Assembly: GCA_035444405.1 (NCBI GenBank)
Contig: DAOMOP010000118.1
Coordinates: 1-12,568, forward strand
DNA length: 12,568 bases
Source of the DNA: DAOMOP01 sp035444405
GTDB taxonomy: Bacteria > Pseudomonadota > Gammaproteobacteria > Burkholderiales > Rhodocyclaceae
Direction of reading: 5' to 3'
Shown: positions 5,923 to 12,568 of the stretch, piece by piece
Numbering within the stretch: position 1 is the first letter of the stretch
Layout of the letters: every line of letters starts with the position of its first letter
Program-made: the position numbers and the translations under genes
Notes under the pieces: model-generated
Told to the model about the DNA's origin: nothing
The model's database searches: none
The model's input: only the letters and a program-made list of their open reading frames with translations

Positions 5923-7847
5923 GGCTCGATTGGGGGGTCCGCTCGCGCGTGCTGGTGGTCGCGCTGCTGCCGATGCTGGTGCTGGCGGTCCTGCTGACCG
6001 TCTTCTACACCACGGCACGGCTGTCCGACATCGAAGAGGCCGACGGCGCACGCGGCCGCGCCTTCGCACGGCAGCTCGTAGCAGCGAGCGAATACGCCGT
6101 GTTCTCGGGAAACCACGAGGCTCTTCAGCAGCTCACGGCGGCGATCCTGACCGAGGACGGGGTGATCGGTGTGAGCATCCTCGGCCGCAGCGGCGAGACC
6201 CTCGCAAGCAGCGGCGCGCTCGACGCACGCATCGCGCTGCCCGACGGCACCCTCGACACGGGTCATGCGATGATCCGCGGCACGACGCAGCGCATCATCG
6301 AACCGATCCGCGCCACGCGTGTGAATATCGAGGACGACCTGACCCGTGCAGCGCTGCGCTTCGGCACGACCGCCGACGGCGGCGCCAGTACGCTCGGCAA
6401 CGTCGTGCTCGACCTGTCGCGCCGGCACCTCGCGGCACGGCGCAACGAGCTGCTGCTCACCGGCGCGGCGACGGTTCTGCTCGTGCTCGTCGCGACGCTC
6501 GTCCTGGCGGTGATCATGAGCCGTGGCGTCAGCGGCCCGATCCGCGAAGTGGCGCGTACCGTCGAGCGCATCGGCCAGGGCCGCTTCAGCGAGCGCGTCC
6601 CCATCGTCGGCGGCGGCAGCCTGCGCTCGCTCGCCGAAGGGGTCAATGACATGGCGGCCGAGCTCGCGAGCATGCACGCGGACATGCACCGCCGCATCGA
6701 GGCCGCGACTGCGGAGCTGCGCGAGCGCAAGGACGAAGCCGAGCGTGCGAACCTCGCCAAATCGCGCTTCCTGGCCGCGGCCAGTCACGACCTGCGTCAG
6801 CCCATGCATGCGCTCGGACTGTTCATCTCCGAGCTCTCGCTGCGCGACCTCGACGCCCCCTCGGCACGCCTGCTCGAACAGATTTCGGCATCGGCCCGCG
6901 CCATGGAGGATCTGCTCGACAGCTTGCTCGACATCTCGCGCCTGGACGCCGGCGTGCTCGAGCCGGCGCACCGCCCCTTCGCACTGCAGCCCGTGCTCGA
7001 GCGTGTGGTCGCCGCACAGCGCACCGCCACGCAGACGCACGGGGTCTCGCTGGCGCTGCGCCCCACCGCCGCCTGGGCGCTCAGTGACCAGGTGCTGTTC
7101 GAACGCATCGTCGCCAATCTGGTCAGCAATGCGGTGCGCTACAGTCCCGGCGGACGGGTCCTGGTGGCGTGCCGACGCCGCGCTGCGCGCATTCGGCTGG
7201 AGGTCCGCGACAGCGGCATCGGCATCCCGCAGGCGGCCCAGTCGGTAATCTTTCAGGAGTTCGTGCAGCTGGCCAATCCCGAGCGCGCACGCGGCAAGGG
7301 CCTCGGCCTCGGCCTCGCAATCGTGCGCAGGCTCACCGACCTGCTCGGTCATCCGCTGTCGCTGCGCTCCGCCCCGGGCCGCGGCTCGGTGTTCGCGATC
7401 GAAGTGCCCGCGAGCACGCCGGCGGCCGCGCATGACGCGCTCGAACAGTCGCGTCTGCCCGGGGATCTGGCCGGCCTCAGGGTCGCGGTGCTCGACGACG
7501 ATCCGCTGGCACTTGCCGCGATGAAGGGGCTTCTGCGCTCATGGGGCTGCGACGTCAGTGCCGCACTCGAGCTGCAGACCCTGCTCAGATTGCTGGCGGG
7601 CCACCCGCGACCACCGCAGATCATGATCAGCGACTTCAGCCTGAGCGGATCGGAAACCGGCATCGGCAGCATTCGCGCGGTGCGCGAAGCATACGGAAAG
7701 GACTTGCCGGCCGCGCTGATCACCGGAAACACCGGTGCGGATGCGCTGGGCCTCGCGCAGCGAGCCGGCGTGCCGGTGCTGCACAAGCCGGTGCGGCCGG
7801 CCCGCCTGCGCGCATTGCTGACCCGCGTCGCGAGCGATCTGAGCTGA
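5919..7847 (+). CDS. Hybrid sensor histidine kinase with C-terminal receiver
   Basis: This 642-residue inner-membrane kinase has TM1 (about 8-30), a periplasmic sensor of about 145 residues with no recognised fold, TM2 (about 178-202), a HAMP linker (about 203-255), a HisKA domain with H-box SHDLRQP (His290), and an ATPase domain with N-box NLVSNAVRYSPGG (Asn404), G1 box DSGIGIP (from Asp431) and G2 box GKGLGLGLA (from 459). A receiver follows (about 520-640) with the acidic patch DDD at 526-528, phospho-acceptor Asp572 (MISDFSL) and Lys623. No Hpt domain is present, so the receiver may tune the kinase or be a phosphate sink, while the divergent NarL-type regulator is the likely output. The GTG start at 5919 overlaps the preceding stop as GTGA, with GGGAGGAGG 4 bases upstream; translational coupling is likely. 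Confidence 0.93.
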   Translation: MRLDWGVRSRVLVVALLPMLVLAVLLTVFYTTARLSDIEEADGARGRAFARQLVAASEYAVFSGNHEALQQLTAAILTEDGVIGVSILGRSGETLASSGALDARIALPDGTLDTGHAMIRGTTQRIIEPIRATRVNIEDDLTRAALRFGTTADGGASTLGNVVLDLSRRHLAARRNELLLTGAATVLLVLVATLVLAVIMSRGVSGPIREVARTVERIGQGRFSERVPIVGGGSLRSLAEGVNDMAAELASMHADMHRRIEAATAELRERKDEAERANLAKSRFLAAASHDLRQPMHALGLFISELSLRDLDAPSARLLEQISASARAMEDLLDSLLDISRLDAGVLEPAHRPFALQPVLERVVAAQRTATQTHGVSLALRPTAAWALSDQVLFERIVANLVSNAVRYSPGGRVLVACRRRAARIRLEVRDSGIGIPQAAQSVIFQEFVQLANPERARGKGLGLGLAIVRRLTDLLGHPLSLRSAPGRGSVFAIEVPASTPAAAHDALEQSRLPGDLAGLRVAVLDDDPLALAAMKGLLRSWGCDVSAALELQTLLRLLAGHPRPPQIMISDFSLSGSETGIGSIRAVREAYGKDLPAALITGNTGADALGLAQRAGVPVLHKPVRPARLRALLTRVASDLS

Positions 7848-7956
7848 GCGGCGGCCGTGAGCTGCGGCGCACCGATCGCCGTTACCAGATCTCGGCGCAG
7901 CGCACCGGCATGGGTTAACATCGAAGGCAAACAACCGCCCACCGCAGGAGACGAGC

Positions 7957-8421
7957 ATGTCCAAGGACCAATCAGCGCAGGACCCCCTCGAGTTCGTGCG
8001 AGGCATGTGGAACAGCATGGGATTTTCCCTTCCCGGCATGGTCGCACCGACGCTCGACACCGATGAGCTCGACAAGCGCATCGGCGATCTGAAGACCGTC
8101 GAGAACTGGCTCAAGATCAATCTGAACATGTTGCAGATGACGATTCAGGGCCTCGAGGTGCAGCGGGCCGCACTGGCAGCCGTCAAGGCGATGAGCCAGC
8201 ACGCCGCCACCGCGGCGGATAGCGCCGAAGGCGCCCCGGATGAGAATCCCTTCGCGGCCGCAATGTGGCCGTGGAACCTCATGCAGGCGCAGCCGGCCCC
8301 GGAGGCTCCGGACCGGGCTGCCGCCGACAAGCCTCGCACGGCCAGCGGCGACGCCCCTCGGGCGACGGCCAAGCCGCGCCCTCGCGCGCCGCGCGGCAAG
8401 AGTCCGGGCGCGAAGAAGTAG
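7957..8421 (+). CDS. phaM: PhaM-family polyhydroxyalkanoate granule regulatory protein
   Basis: This 154-residue protein matches the PhaM family. The N-terminal region DPLEFVRGMWNSMGFSLPGM and then LDKRIGDLKTVENWLKINLN, ending in LQMTIQGLEVQRAAL, is the conserved amphipathic part. In Cupriavidus PhaM this part binds and activates PHA synthase PhaC. The C-terminal 45 or so residues are rich in Ala, Pro, Arg and Lys (PRATAKPRPRAPRGKSPGAKK at its end minus the first residue), similar to the basic tail by which PhaM binds DNA and tethers granules to the nucleoid. The ATG at 7957 has GCAGGAGA 7 bases upstream. A 109-base gap after the kinase gene suggests its own promoter. No phaC, phaA or phaB is in the window, so the gene is isolated from the pathway it should serve. 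Confidence 0.9.
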   Translation: MSKDQSAQDPLEFVRGMWNSMGFSLPGMVAPTLDTDELDKRIGDLKTVENWLKINLNMLQMTIQGLEVQRAALAAVKAMSQHAATAADSAEGAPDENPFAAAMWPWNLMQAQPAPEAPDRAAADKPRTASGDAPRATAKPRPRAPRGKSPGAKK

Positions 8422-8452
8422 ACTGCGGCGAGGCCGATTGCAGCGCGTCGGC

Positions 8453-8488
8453 GGCCAGCGGACCTTGGCCGTCCCGGCTCCCGAGCCG
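8453..8488. terminator. Possible bidirectional hairpin between convergent genes
   Basis: The 137-base gap between the convergent phaM and permease genes holds two short inverted repeats: GGCCA (8453-8457) with TGGCC (8466-8470), and CGGCT (8475-8479) with AGCCG (8484-8488). They are placed where a shared terminator would be expected, but there is no T run on either strand, so the call is weak. Confidence 0.2.
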
Positions 8489-8558
8489 TCCGGGCATACC
8501 TGCGCCGGGGCGCTGCCACGCCGGGCCAGTGCGCCCGAACCCGACCACCGTCGCCCGG

Positions 8559-9449
8559 CTACAACAGGTAGAGCCAGAACGCGAGCGAGGGCACGGCCAG
8601 AAGTGTCGTGGCCGAGATCAGCCAGGCCACGCCCGCGCCGTCGCCCCCCATGCGCATCGCCAGAATGTACGCGGAGCTCGCCGAGGGCAGCGCCGCGAAC
8701 AGCACCAGCGTATCGAAGGCGATGCCGGTCAGGCCGAGCTGGCGGCCGAGTACCCAGGCCGTGGCCGGCAACAGCAGCAGCCTGACGGTGACCAGCCAGG
8801 CCGACCCGCTCAGGCGTCCCTCGACACGTCCCCAGCGCAGCGCCGCTCCGACCGCAAGCAACCCGAGCGCCACCGCCGCGTCGCCCAGGCGCAGCAGGAA
8901 CGCCCGCGCGGCATCGGCGACCTCGAATCCGGCAACGTTGTAGGCGAAGCCGGCCAGCGTCGCGACGACCAGCGGATTGCGGGCGAGCTCGCGGCCGATG
9001 CCGAGCTGACCATGGCGCGCGAGCATGCCGACCGCGAGGATGTTCGCGAACGGCACCATGGCGCCACACAGCCCCCCCATCATCGCCACCCCGGCCGCCC
9101 CGTGGAGCTTGCCGGCGATGGCAATGCCGATGTAGGTGTTGAAACGGTAGGCGCACTGCAGTCGCGAGGCGAAACCGATCGCGGAAAGCCCCATCAGCGG
9201 GCGCCCCAGCCACCCGTACGCAAAACCGGCCGCCATGACGCCGAGGCCGGCGACGACCAGCGGCAGCGCGACACCGAGCTCGATCGTCGCGCCGGCCAGT
9301 GCATTGAACAACAGGGCCGGAAACAGGATGAAATAGACCAGCTTCTCGACACCGGTCCAGAAGGCTTCGTCCGTGACGAGCGCGCGGCGCAGCAGCGCCC
9401 CGAGCAGGATCAGCGAGAAGTCGGGCAGCAGGATCGACAGGCTTTGCAT
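8559..9449 (-). CDS. AEC-family (auxin efflux carrier-like) permease
   Basis: This 296-residue protein is strongly hydrophobic with about eight to ten membrane segments and fits the Mem_trans/AEC family by length and pattern. The first segment reads SLSILLPDFSLILLGALLRR, then VEKLVYFILFPALLFNAL, and a middle block with CAYRFNTYIGIAIAG and ARNPLVVATLAGFAYNVAG. The second half repeats the topology and ends LPSASSAYILAMRMGGDG and SATTLLAVPSLAFWLYLL, all typical of the family. Bacterial members move small carboxylates such as malate or malonate; the substrate here is unknown. The ATG at 9449 gives the expected N-terminus, but no good ribosome binding site was found upstream. It lies downstream of the CaiB-like gene on the same strand, separated by 211 bases with a strong hairpin, so it is probably a separate unit. 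Confidence 0.9.
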   Translation of the reverse strand: MQSLSILLPDFSLILLGALLRRALVTDEAFWTGVEKLVYFILFPALLFNALAGATIELGVALPLVVAGLGVMAAGFAYGWLGRPLMGLSAIGFASRLQCAYRFNTYIGIAIAGKLHGAAGVAMMGGLCGAMVPFANILAVGMLARHGQLGIGRELARNPLVVATLAGFAYNVAGFEVADAARAFLLRLGDAAVALGLLAVGAALRWGRVEGRLSGSAWLVTVRLLLLPATAWVLGRQLGLTGIAFDTLVLFAALPSASSAYILAMRMGGDGAGVAWLISATTLLAVPSLAFWLYLL

Positions 9450-9568
9450 CGGCGAAGCATACCGCGCGACGCGAAGCGGCCGCGATCCGCATCACTACGG
9501 ATGGCCGCGCGCCATCACCGCACCGCCTCGCCCCATTTGCCGGTCCGCGCGCCGGCTGGGGCCCGCAG

Positions 9569-9595
9569 CCGCCGAATCACACCCGCATTCGGCGG
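9569..9595 (-). terminator. Strong 9-bp hairpin after the CaiB-like gene
   Basis: A perfect inverted repeat, CCGCCGAAT (9569-9577) and ATTCGGCGG (9587-9595), with a 9-base loop lies in the 211-base gap between the CaiB-like gene and the permease. Its place, 66 bases past the stop on the minus strand, fits transcription termination of the ligase/CoA-transferase operon. No T run follows on the minus strand, so it may need a factor or may stabilise the mRNA end. The rest of the gap shows no gene. Confidence 0.4.
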
Positions 9596-9660
9596 GGCCT
9601 TGTTGCGGCCGCGCCAGTGCGGTTTCGCACGGCGAGGCCACACCGGAGACGTCGGGTCGT

Positions 9661-10877
9661 TTACACGACGCCGCGCTCGCGAAGCCCCTCGATCTCCTCG
9701 CTGCTCAGACCCAGCTTGCCCAACAGCGCGTCGCAGTCCGCCCCCGCGGCCGGAGCCGGCGTGAAGCGCGGCGCATGGCCGGCGAGGCGCACCGGTGGCG
9801 CGAACTGGCGCAGGCCGCCCGCCTCGACGACCATGCCGCGCGCACGCACGTGCGCATCGGCGAGGCTTTCCTCCAGCCGCAGCACCGGCGTCACGCAGCA
9901 ATCGACGCCGTCGAACACCGCTGTCCACTCGGCCTGGGTGCGACTGCGAAAAACCGCCTCGAGCTCGGCGCGGGCGCGCGCGCCGTCGGCGCCGCTGGCA
10001 AGATGCAGCGGCTTGAGATCCTGGCGTCCGAGCGTGTCGCACAGCAGCAGCCAGAACTTCTGCTCGAGCGCGCCGACCGCCATATGGCGGTCGTCCGCGG
10101 TGCGGTAGACGCCGTAGCATGGCACACCGCCCGACAGCAGATCCTCGCCGCGCGGCCGCACCTGCCCATTGGCCAGCACCTCGGCGAGCGGGAAGATCGC
10201 GTGCGCGAGCGCCGCGTCGGCCATCGCAACGTCGACATGGCGCCCCTGCCCGCTCGCACGCGCATCGATCACCGCGACCAGCAGGCCCAGCAGCGCCGAA
10301 AGCGTGCCACCGAGCAGATCGCCGATCTGCAGGTTCGGGATGGCCGGCGCGCCGCCCGCCGTGCCGATCTGATCGAGCACGCCGGCGTAGCCGATGTAGT
10401 TGATGTCGTGGCCGGCACGCTGTGCGTACGGCCCATCCTGCCCGTAGCCGGTGATGCTGCACAGGACGATGCGCGGATTGACGCCGGCAAGCGACGCATG
10501 ATCGAGGCCGAGCCGGGCATCAGCTGCGCCAGCCCGATCGCCCCCTTGCTCGAGCGCGCCGCCGGGTGGAAGCCCGACTCGGTGCGCACCAGCCGCAGGA
10601 ACAGCTCGCGCCCCTCGGCCTGTTTCAGATCCAGCCGCAGGCTTTTCTTGTTGCGGTTGACGAGCTTGTAGAAGAAACTCGCCTCCCCATCCATCGCCCC
10701 CATCGTGCGCGCGTAGTCGCCGGCGCCGGTGTCCTCGATCTTGATCACCTCGGCGCCGTAGTCGGCCAGATGCTGGGTTGCCAGCGGCCCCGGCAGCAGC
10801 CGCGTGAGGTCGAGCACGCGCAGTCCGTCGAGCGGCGCGCGGCGACCGTCCGGGCTCGACTCACCGATCGGATTCAC
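9661..10877 (-). pseudogene. CaiB/BaiF CoA-transferase (alpha-methylacyl-CoA racemase-like), frameshifted and interrupted
   Basis: Two pieces of one family III CoA-transferase lie in different frames. The N-terminal piece (10877 to about 10581) starts at a GTG with GAGGAAGG 5 bases upstream, 11 bases after the ligase stop, and reads LDGLRVLDLTRLLPGPLATQ, then LADYGAEVIKIEDTGAGDYA and NRNKKSLRLDLKQAEGRELF. The C-terminal piece (about 10515 to 9661) reads RLGLDHASLAGVNPRIVLCS, ITGYGQDGPYA, AGHDINYIGYAG (His at 10408-10410) and NLQIGDLLGG (Asp at 10318-10320), the two residues being the likely acid/base pair by analogy with alpha-methylacyl-CoA racemase. Joined, the parts would give about 397 residues, near the family length. 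Between them 65 bases encode a lytic-transglycosylase motif and shift the frame; the N-terminal frame then runs into a stop at 10269. As read, no complete enzyme is made. Confidence 0.85.
10516..10580 (-). other. Lytic-transglycosylase (SLT) core motif embedded in the CaiB-like gene
   Basis: In the frame of the CaiB N-terminus this stretch encodes ESGFHPAARSS then KGAIGLAQLMP, followed by GSA from the bases shared with the next segment. This matches the SLT/PF01464 catalytic core, E-S-x-F-x-P-x-A-x-S-x-x-G-A-x-G-L-x-Q-L-M-P, including the catalytic Glu. A CoA-transferase should here read roughly 14 residues of an A-D-V-x-V-E-x-F-R-P-G-V-M type segment. No other part of a transglycosylase is visible on either side. 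The 65-base length is not what the family needs and leaves the downstream half in the -1 frame. Confidence 0.8.
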
Positions 10878-10888
10878 CGCCGCCTTCC

Positions 10889-12121
10889 TCACTCGTAACG
10901 CCGCACGTCGTCGATCAGCTTGCCGTCGTTGGCAAGGCTTCCCGGTGCGCAAAAGCTCACTTCTGCCCGCAGCTTGGTGAGCTCGCGAACGCTCGCGGCG
11001 ACGGCTGCCGCCAGCGCCTCGCCGGCCTGTGCCGCCTCGCAGTGCAGCGTCATGCGGTCGGTCATGTCGGGGTTGTCGACGACCAGACGCGCCCGCCCCA
11101 GCTCGGGATGACGCTTGAGCACGGCGGCGATCTGGCCGGGGTGCACAAACATGCCCTTGACCTTGGTGGTCTGGTCCGCCCGCCCCATCCAGCCCTTGAT
11201 GCGCATGTTGCTGCGACCACAGGGCGAGGTGCCGGCCAGCACGGCGGAGAGGTCGCCGGTGCCGAAGCGGATCAGCGGATAGTCCGGATTGAAGCTCGTC
11301 ACGACGACTTCACCGACTTCGCCCGGTGCGACCGGATCACCGGTGCCGGGGCGCACGATCTCGACGATGACGTCCTCGTCGACGACCAGGCCTTCGCGCG
11401 CACCTGTCTCGTAGGCGATCAGCCCGATGTCCGCGGTCGCGTAGGCCTGGAACGCGTCGATGCCACGCGCGGCGAAGGCGTCGCGCACACTCGGCGGAAA
11501 CGCTTCACCGGACACGAAGGCCTTGGTGAAGCTCGGGCGCACGCCGAGCTCGTCGGCTTTTTCGAGGATGATGCGCAGGAACGACGGCGTGCCGGTATAG
11601 GCATTCGGCTGCAGGTCGGCGAGCGCGGCGACCTGCTGTTCGGTCTGGCCGACGCCGGCCGGGAACACCGTGCAGCCGAGCGCATGGGCGGCCGTCTCCA
11701 TCATCGAGCCGGCCGGTGTGAAGTGATACGAGAAGGTGTTGTGCACCAGGTCGCCCTCGCGAAAGCCGGCCGCAAACAGCGCGCGCGCGAGGCGATAGTA
11801 GTCGGTGCGCGCGCCCTCGGGCTCGTAGAGCGGACCGGGGGAGGCGAACACGCGCCGACACGCCGGACCCCAGCCGGTCGCCGCGAAGCCGCCGAACGGT
11901 CGTGCGGCCTTTTGCATCTCGAGCAGTTCGGACTTGCGCGTCACCGGCAGGCGCGCCAGCGCCGCGCGACTGCGCACGGCCTCGGCATCGATGCCTTCGA
12001 ACAGACGCGCAAACGCCGGCGCATGGGCCTTCGCGTGCGCGATCTGCGCGGGCAGCCGTGCCATCAGCTCTTGCTCGCGCAGCGCGGGATCGCGGGTTTC
12101 TCTGTCGTCGTAGAACTTCAT
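10889..12121 (-). CDS. Phenylacetate-CoA ligase (PaaK)-like AMP-forming acyl-CoA ligase
   Basis: This 410-residue protein has the compact length of PaaK-type adenylate-forming ligases, which couple a carboxylic acid to CoA through an acyl-AMP. Visible motifs are FASPGPLYEP (92-101) in place of the usual Ser/Thr/Gly-rich A3 loop, TGTPSFLRIILEKADELGV (from 176), YATADIG (227-233) where PaaK has Y-G-x-T/S-E, the RFGTGDLS adenine/ribose motif (285-292), the hinge RIKGWMGRADQTTKVKG (307-323) and a C-terminal NDGKLIDD with the likely catalytic Lys401. The A3 loop is unusual in lacking a Lys and the Thr/Gly run. The ATG at 12121 is preferred because AAGGA lies 8 bases upstream; an in-frame start at 12214 would add a non-homologous tail. 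The gene lies between a LivF-type ATPase and a CaiB-like gene on the same strand, pointing to uptake and activation of an aromatic or branched acid. Substrate unknown. Confidence 0.87.
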   Translation of the reverse strand: MKFYDDRETRDPALREQELMARLPAQIAHAKAHAPAFARLFEGIDAEAVRSRAALARLPVTRKSELLEMQKAARPFGGFAATGWGPACRRVFASPGPLYEPEGARTDYYRLARALFAAGFREGDLVHNTFSYHFTPAGSMMETAAHALGCTVFPAGVGQTEQQVAALADLQPNAYTGTPSFLRIILEKADELGVRPSFTKAFVSGEAFPPSVRDAFAARGIDAFQAYATADIGLIAYETGAREGLVVDEDVIVEIVRPGTGDPVAPGEVGEVVVTSFNPDYPLIRFGTGDLSAVLAGTSPCGRSNMRIKGWMGRADQTTKVKGMFVHPGQIAAVLKRHPELGRARLVVDNPDMTDRMTLHCEAAQAGEALAAAVAASVRELTKLRAEVSFCAPGSLANDGKLIDDVRRYE

Positions 12122-12232
12122 GTCTGCATCCTTGCGGGGATCCTGGAGCTGCCGTGTGCGCGCCACTCGCGCAAGCGCCGGCCGCGAACACGGCAGCGGC
12201 GCCGTCGGGCGCATCGGCGGGCGCGTGCGGTG

Positions 12233-12568
12233 TCAGGACAGCCAGCGCTTGCGCCGGCGGTAGTGCTTGACGTCGCGGAAGCTCTTGCGCCCCTCGCCCG
12301 ACAGGCCGAGATAGAACTCCTTGACGTCCTCGTTGGTGGCGAGGTAGTGCGCATCGCCTTCCATCACGATGCGGCCGTTCTCGAGGATGTAGCCGAAATC
12401 CGAGTAGCGCAGCGCGACCATCGTGTTCTGCTCGGCCAGCAGGAAGCTCACCTGCTCCTTGCTGTTCAGGTCCCGCACGATCTCGAAGATCTCTTCGACG
12501 ATCTGTGGCGCGAGGCCCATCGACGGTTCGTCGAGCAGGATCATCTCCGGCTTGGCCATCAGCGCGCG
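12233..12568 (-). CDS. LivF-type branched-chain ABC transporter ATPase (partial)
   Basis: This is the C-terminal part of an ABC ATPase; the start lies beyond the right edge of the window. The frame is open to the last base (reading R-A-L-M-A-K-P-E-M). Walker B MILLDEPSMGLAP is followed by the switch histidine region; the usual His is read here as LLAEQN, the form common in LivF. Then come RYSDFGYILENGRIVMEGDA and a C-terminal tail that is longer and more basic than usual (SFRDVKHYRRRKRWLS). LivF with LivG powers branched-chain amino acid or aromatic acid import through LivH/LivM and a periplasmic LivK. The PaaK-like gene follows after 111 bases on the same strand, so transport and activation are probably linked. 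Confidence 0.92.
   Translation of the reverse strand, partial: RALMAKPEMILLDEPSMGLAPQIVEEIFEIVRDLNSKEQVSFLLAEQNTMVALRYSDFGYILENGRIVMEGDAHYLATNEDVKEFYLGLSGEGRKSFRDVKHYRRRKRWLS

Noticed and set aside
5721..7433. A 570-codon minus-strand frame opposite the binding-protein and kinase genes.
   Set aside because: The opposite strand carries complete kinase motifs in order; this frame has no recognisable domain.
7972..9495. A 507-codon minus-strand frame spanning phaM and the permease gene.
   Set aside because: It runs antisense to phaM and in another frame of the permease gene; both have clear family matches.
10269..10515. Continuation of the CaiB N-terminal frame as real protein.
   Set aside because: After the SLT-like stretch the residues have no homology, while the correct CaiB sequence appears in the other frame over the same bases.
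10516..10580. The SLT motif as evidence of a separate lytic transglycosylase gene.
   Set aside because: Only about 22-25 residues match; signal peptide, the rest of the domain and flanking sequence are absent.

Overview
The window looks like chromosomal DNA of a GC-rich beta-proteobacterium, probably of the Azoarcus/Thauera/Aromatoleum (Rhodocyclales) type. This is inferred from the strong G/C third-position bias, a PhaM-type polyhydroxyalkanoate granule protein, and a branched-chain-type ABC transporter gene next to a phenylacetate-CoA-ligase-like gene and a CaiB/BaiF gene, a layout typical of aromatic or acyl-CoA degraders. No rRNA, tRNA, CRISPR array, insertion sequence or phage gene was seen.

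Left part (1-3865). An Lrp/AsnC regulator (minus) is divergent from a D-lactate dehydrogenase/glycolate-oxidase-type FAD oxidase (plus). A 15-bp inverted repeat just upstream of the regulator start is a candidate operator. Downstream on the plus strand come a membrane-anchored SAM methyltransferase and an orphan ParA/MinD-like ATPase without ParB.

Middle part (3879-8421). A NarL-type response regulator (minus) is separated by a 487-base spacer from a plus-strand pair: a periplasmic ABC-substrate-binding-like protein with no transporter, overlapping by four bases a hybrid sensor kinase with a C-terminal receiver. The three genes look like one signalling module. A PhaM-family protein follows with its own ribosome binding site.

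Right part (8559-12568, all minus). Transcription runs from the right edge: a LivF-type ABC ATPase (cut by the window end), a PaaK-like acyl-CoA ligase, a CaiB/BaiF CoA-transferase/alpha-methylacyl-CoA-racemase-like gene, then an AEC-family permease. This suggests uptake of a carboxylic acid, CoA activation, then CoA transfer or racemization.

The most striking observation is that the CaiB/BaiF gene is broken. Around 10516-10580 the expected family sequence is replaced by 65 bases encoding a near-perfect catalytic-core motif of a soluble lytic transglycosylase, and the second half of the gene continues in another frame. This could be a templated ectopic insertion, a gene-conversion scar, or an assembly chimera; sequence alone cannot separate these.
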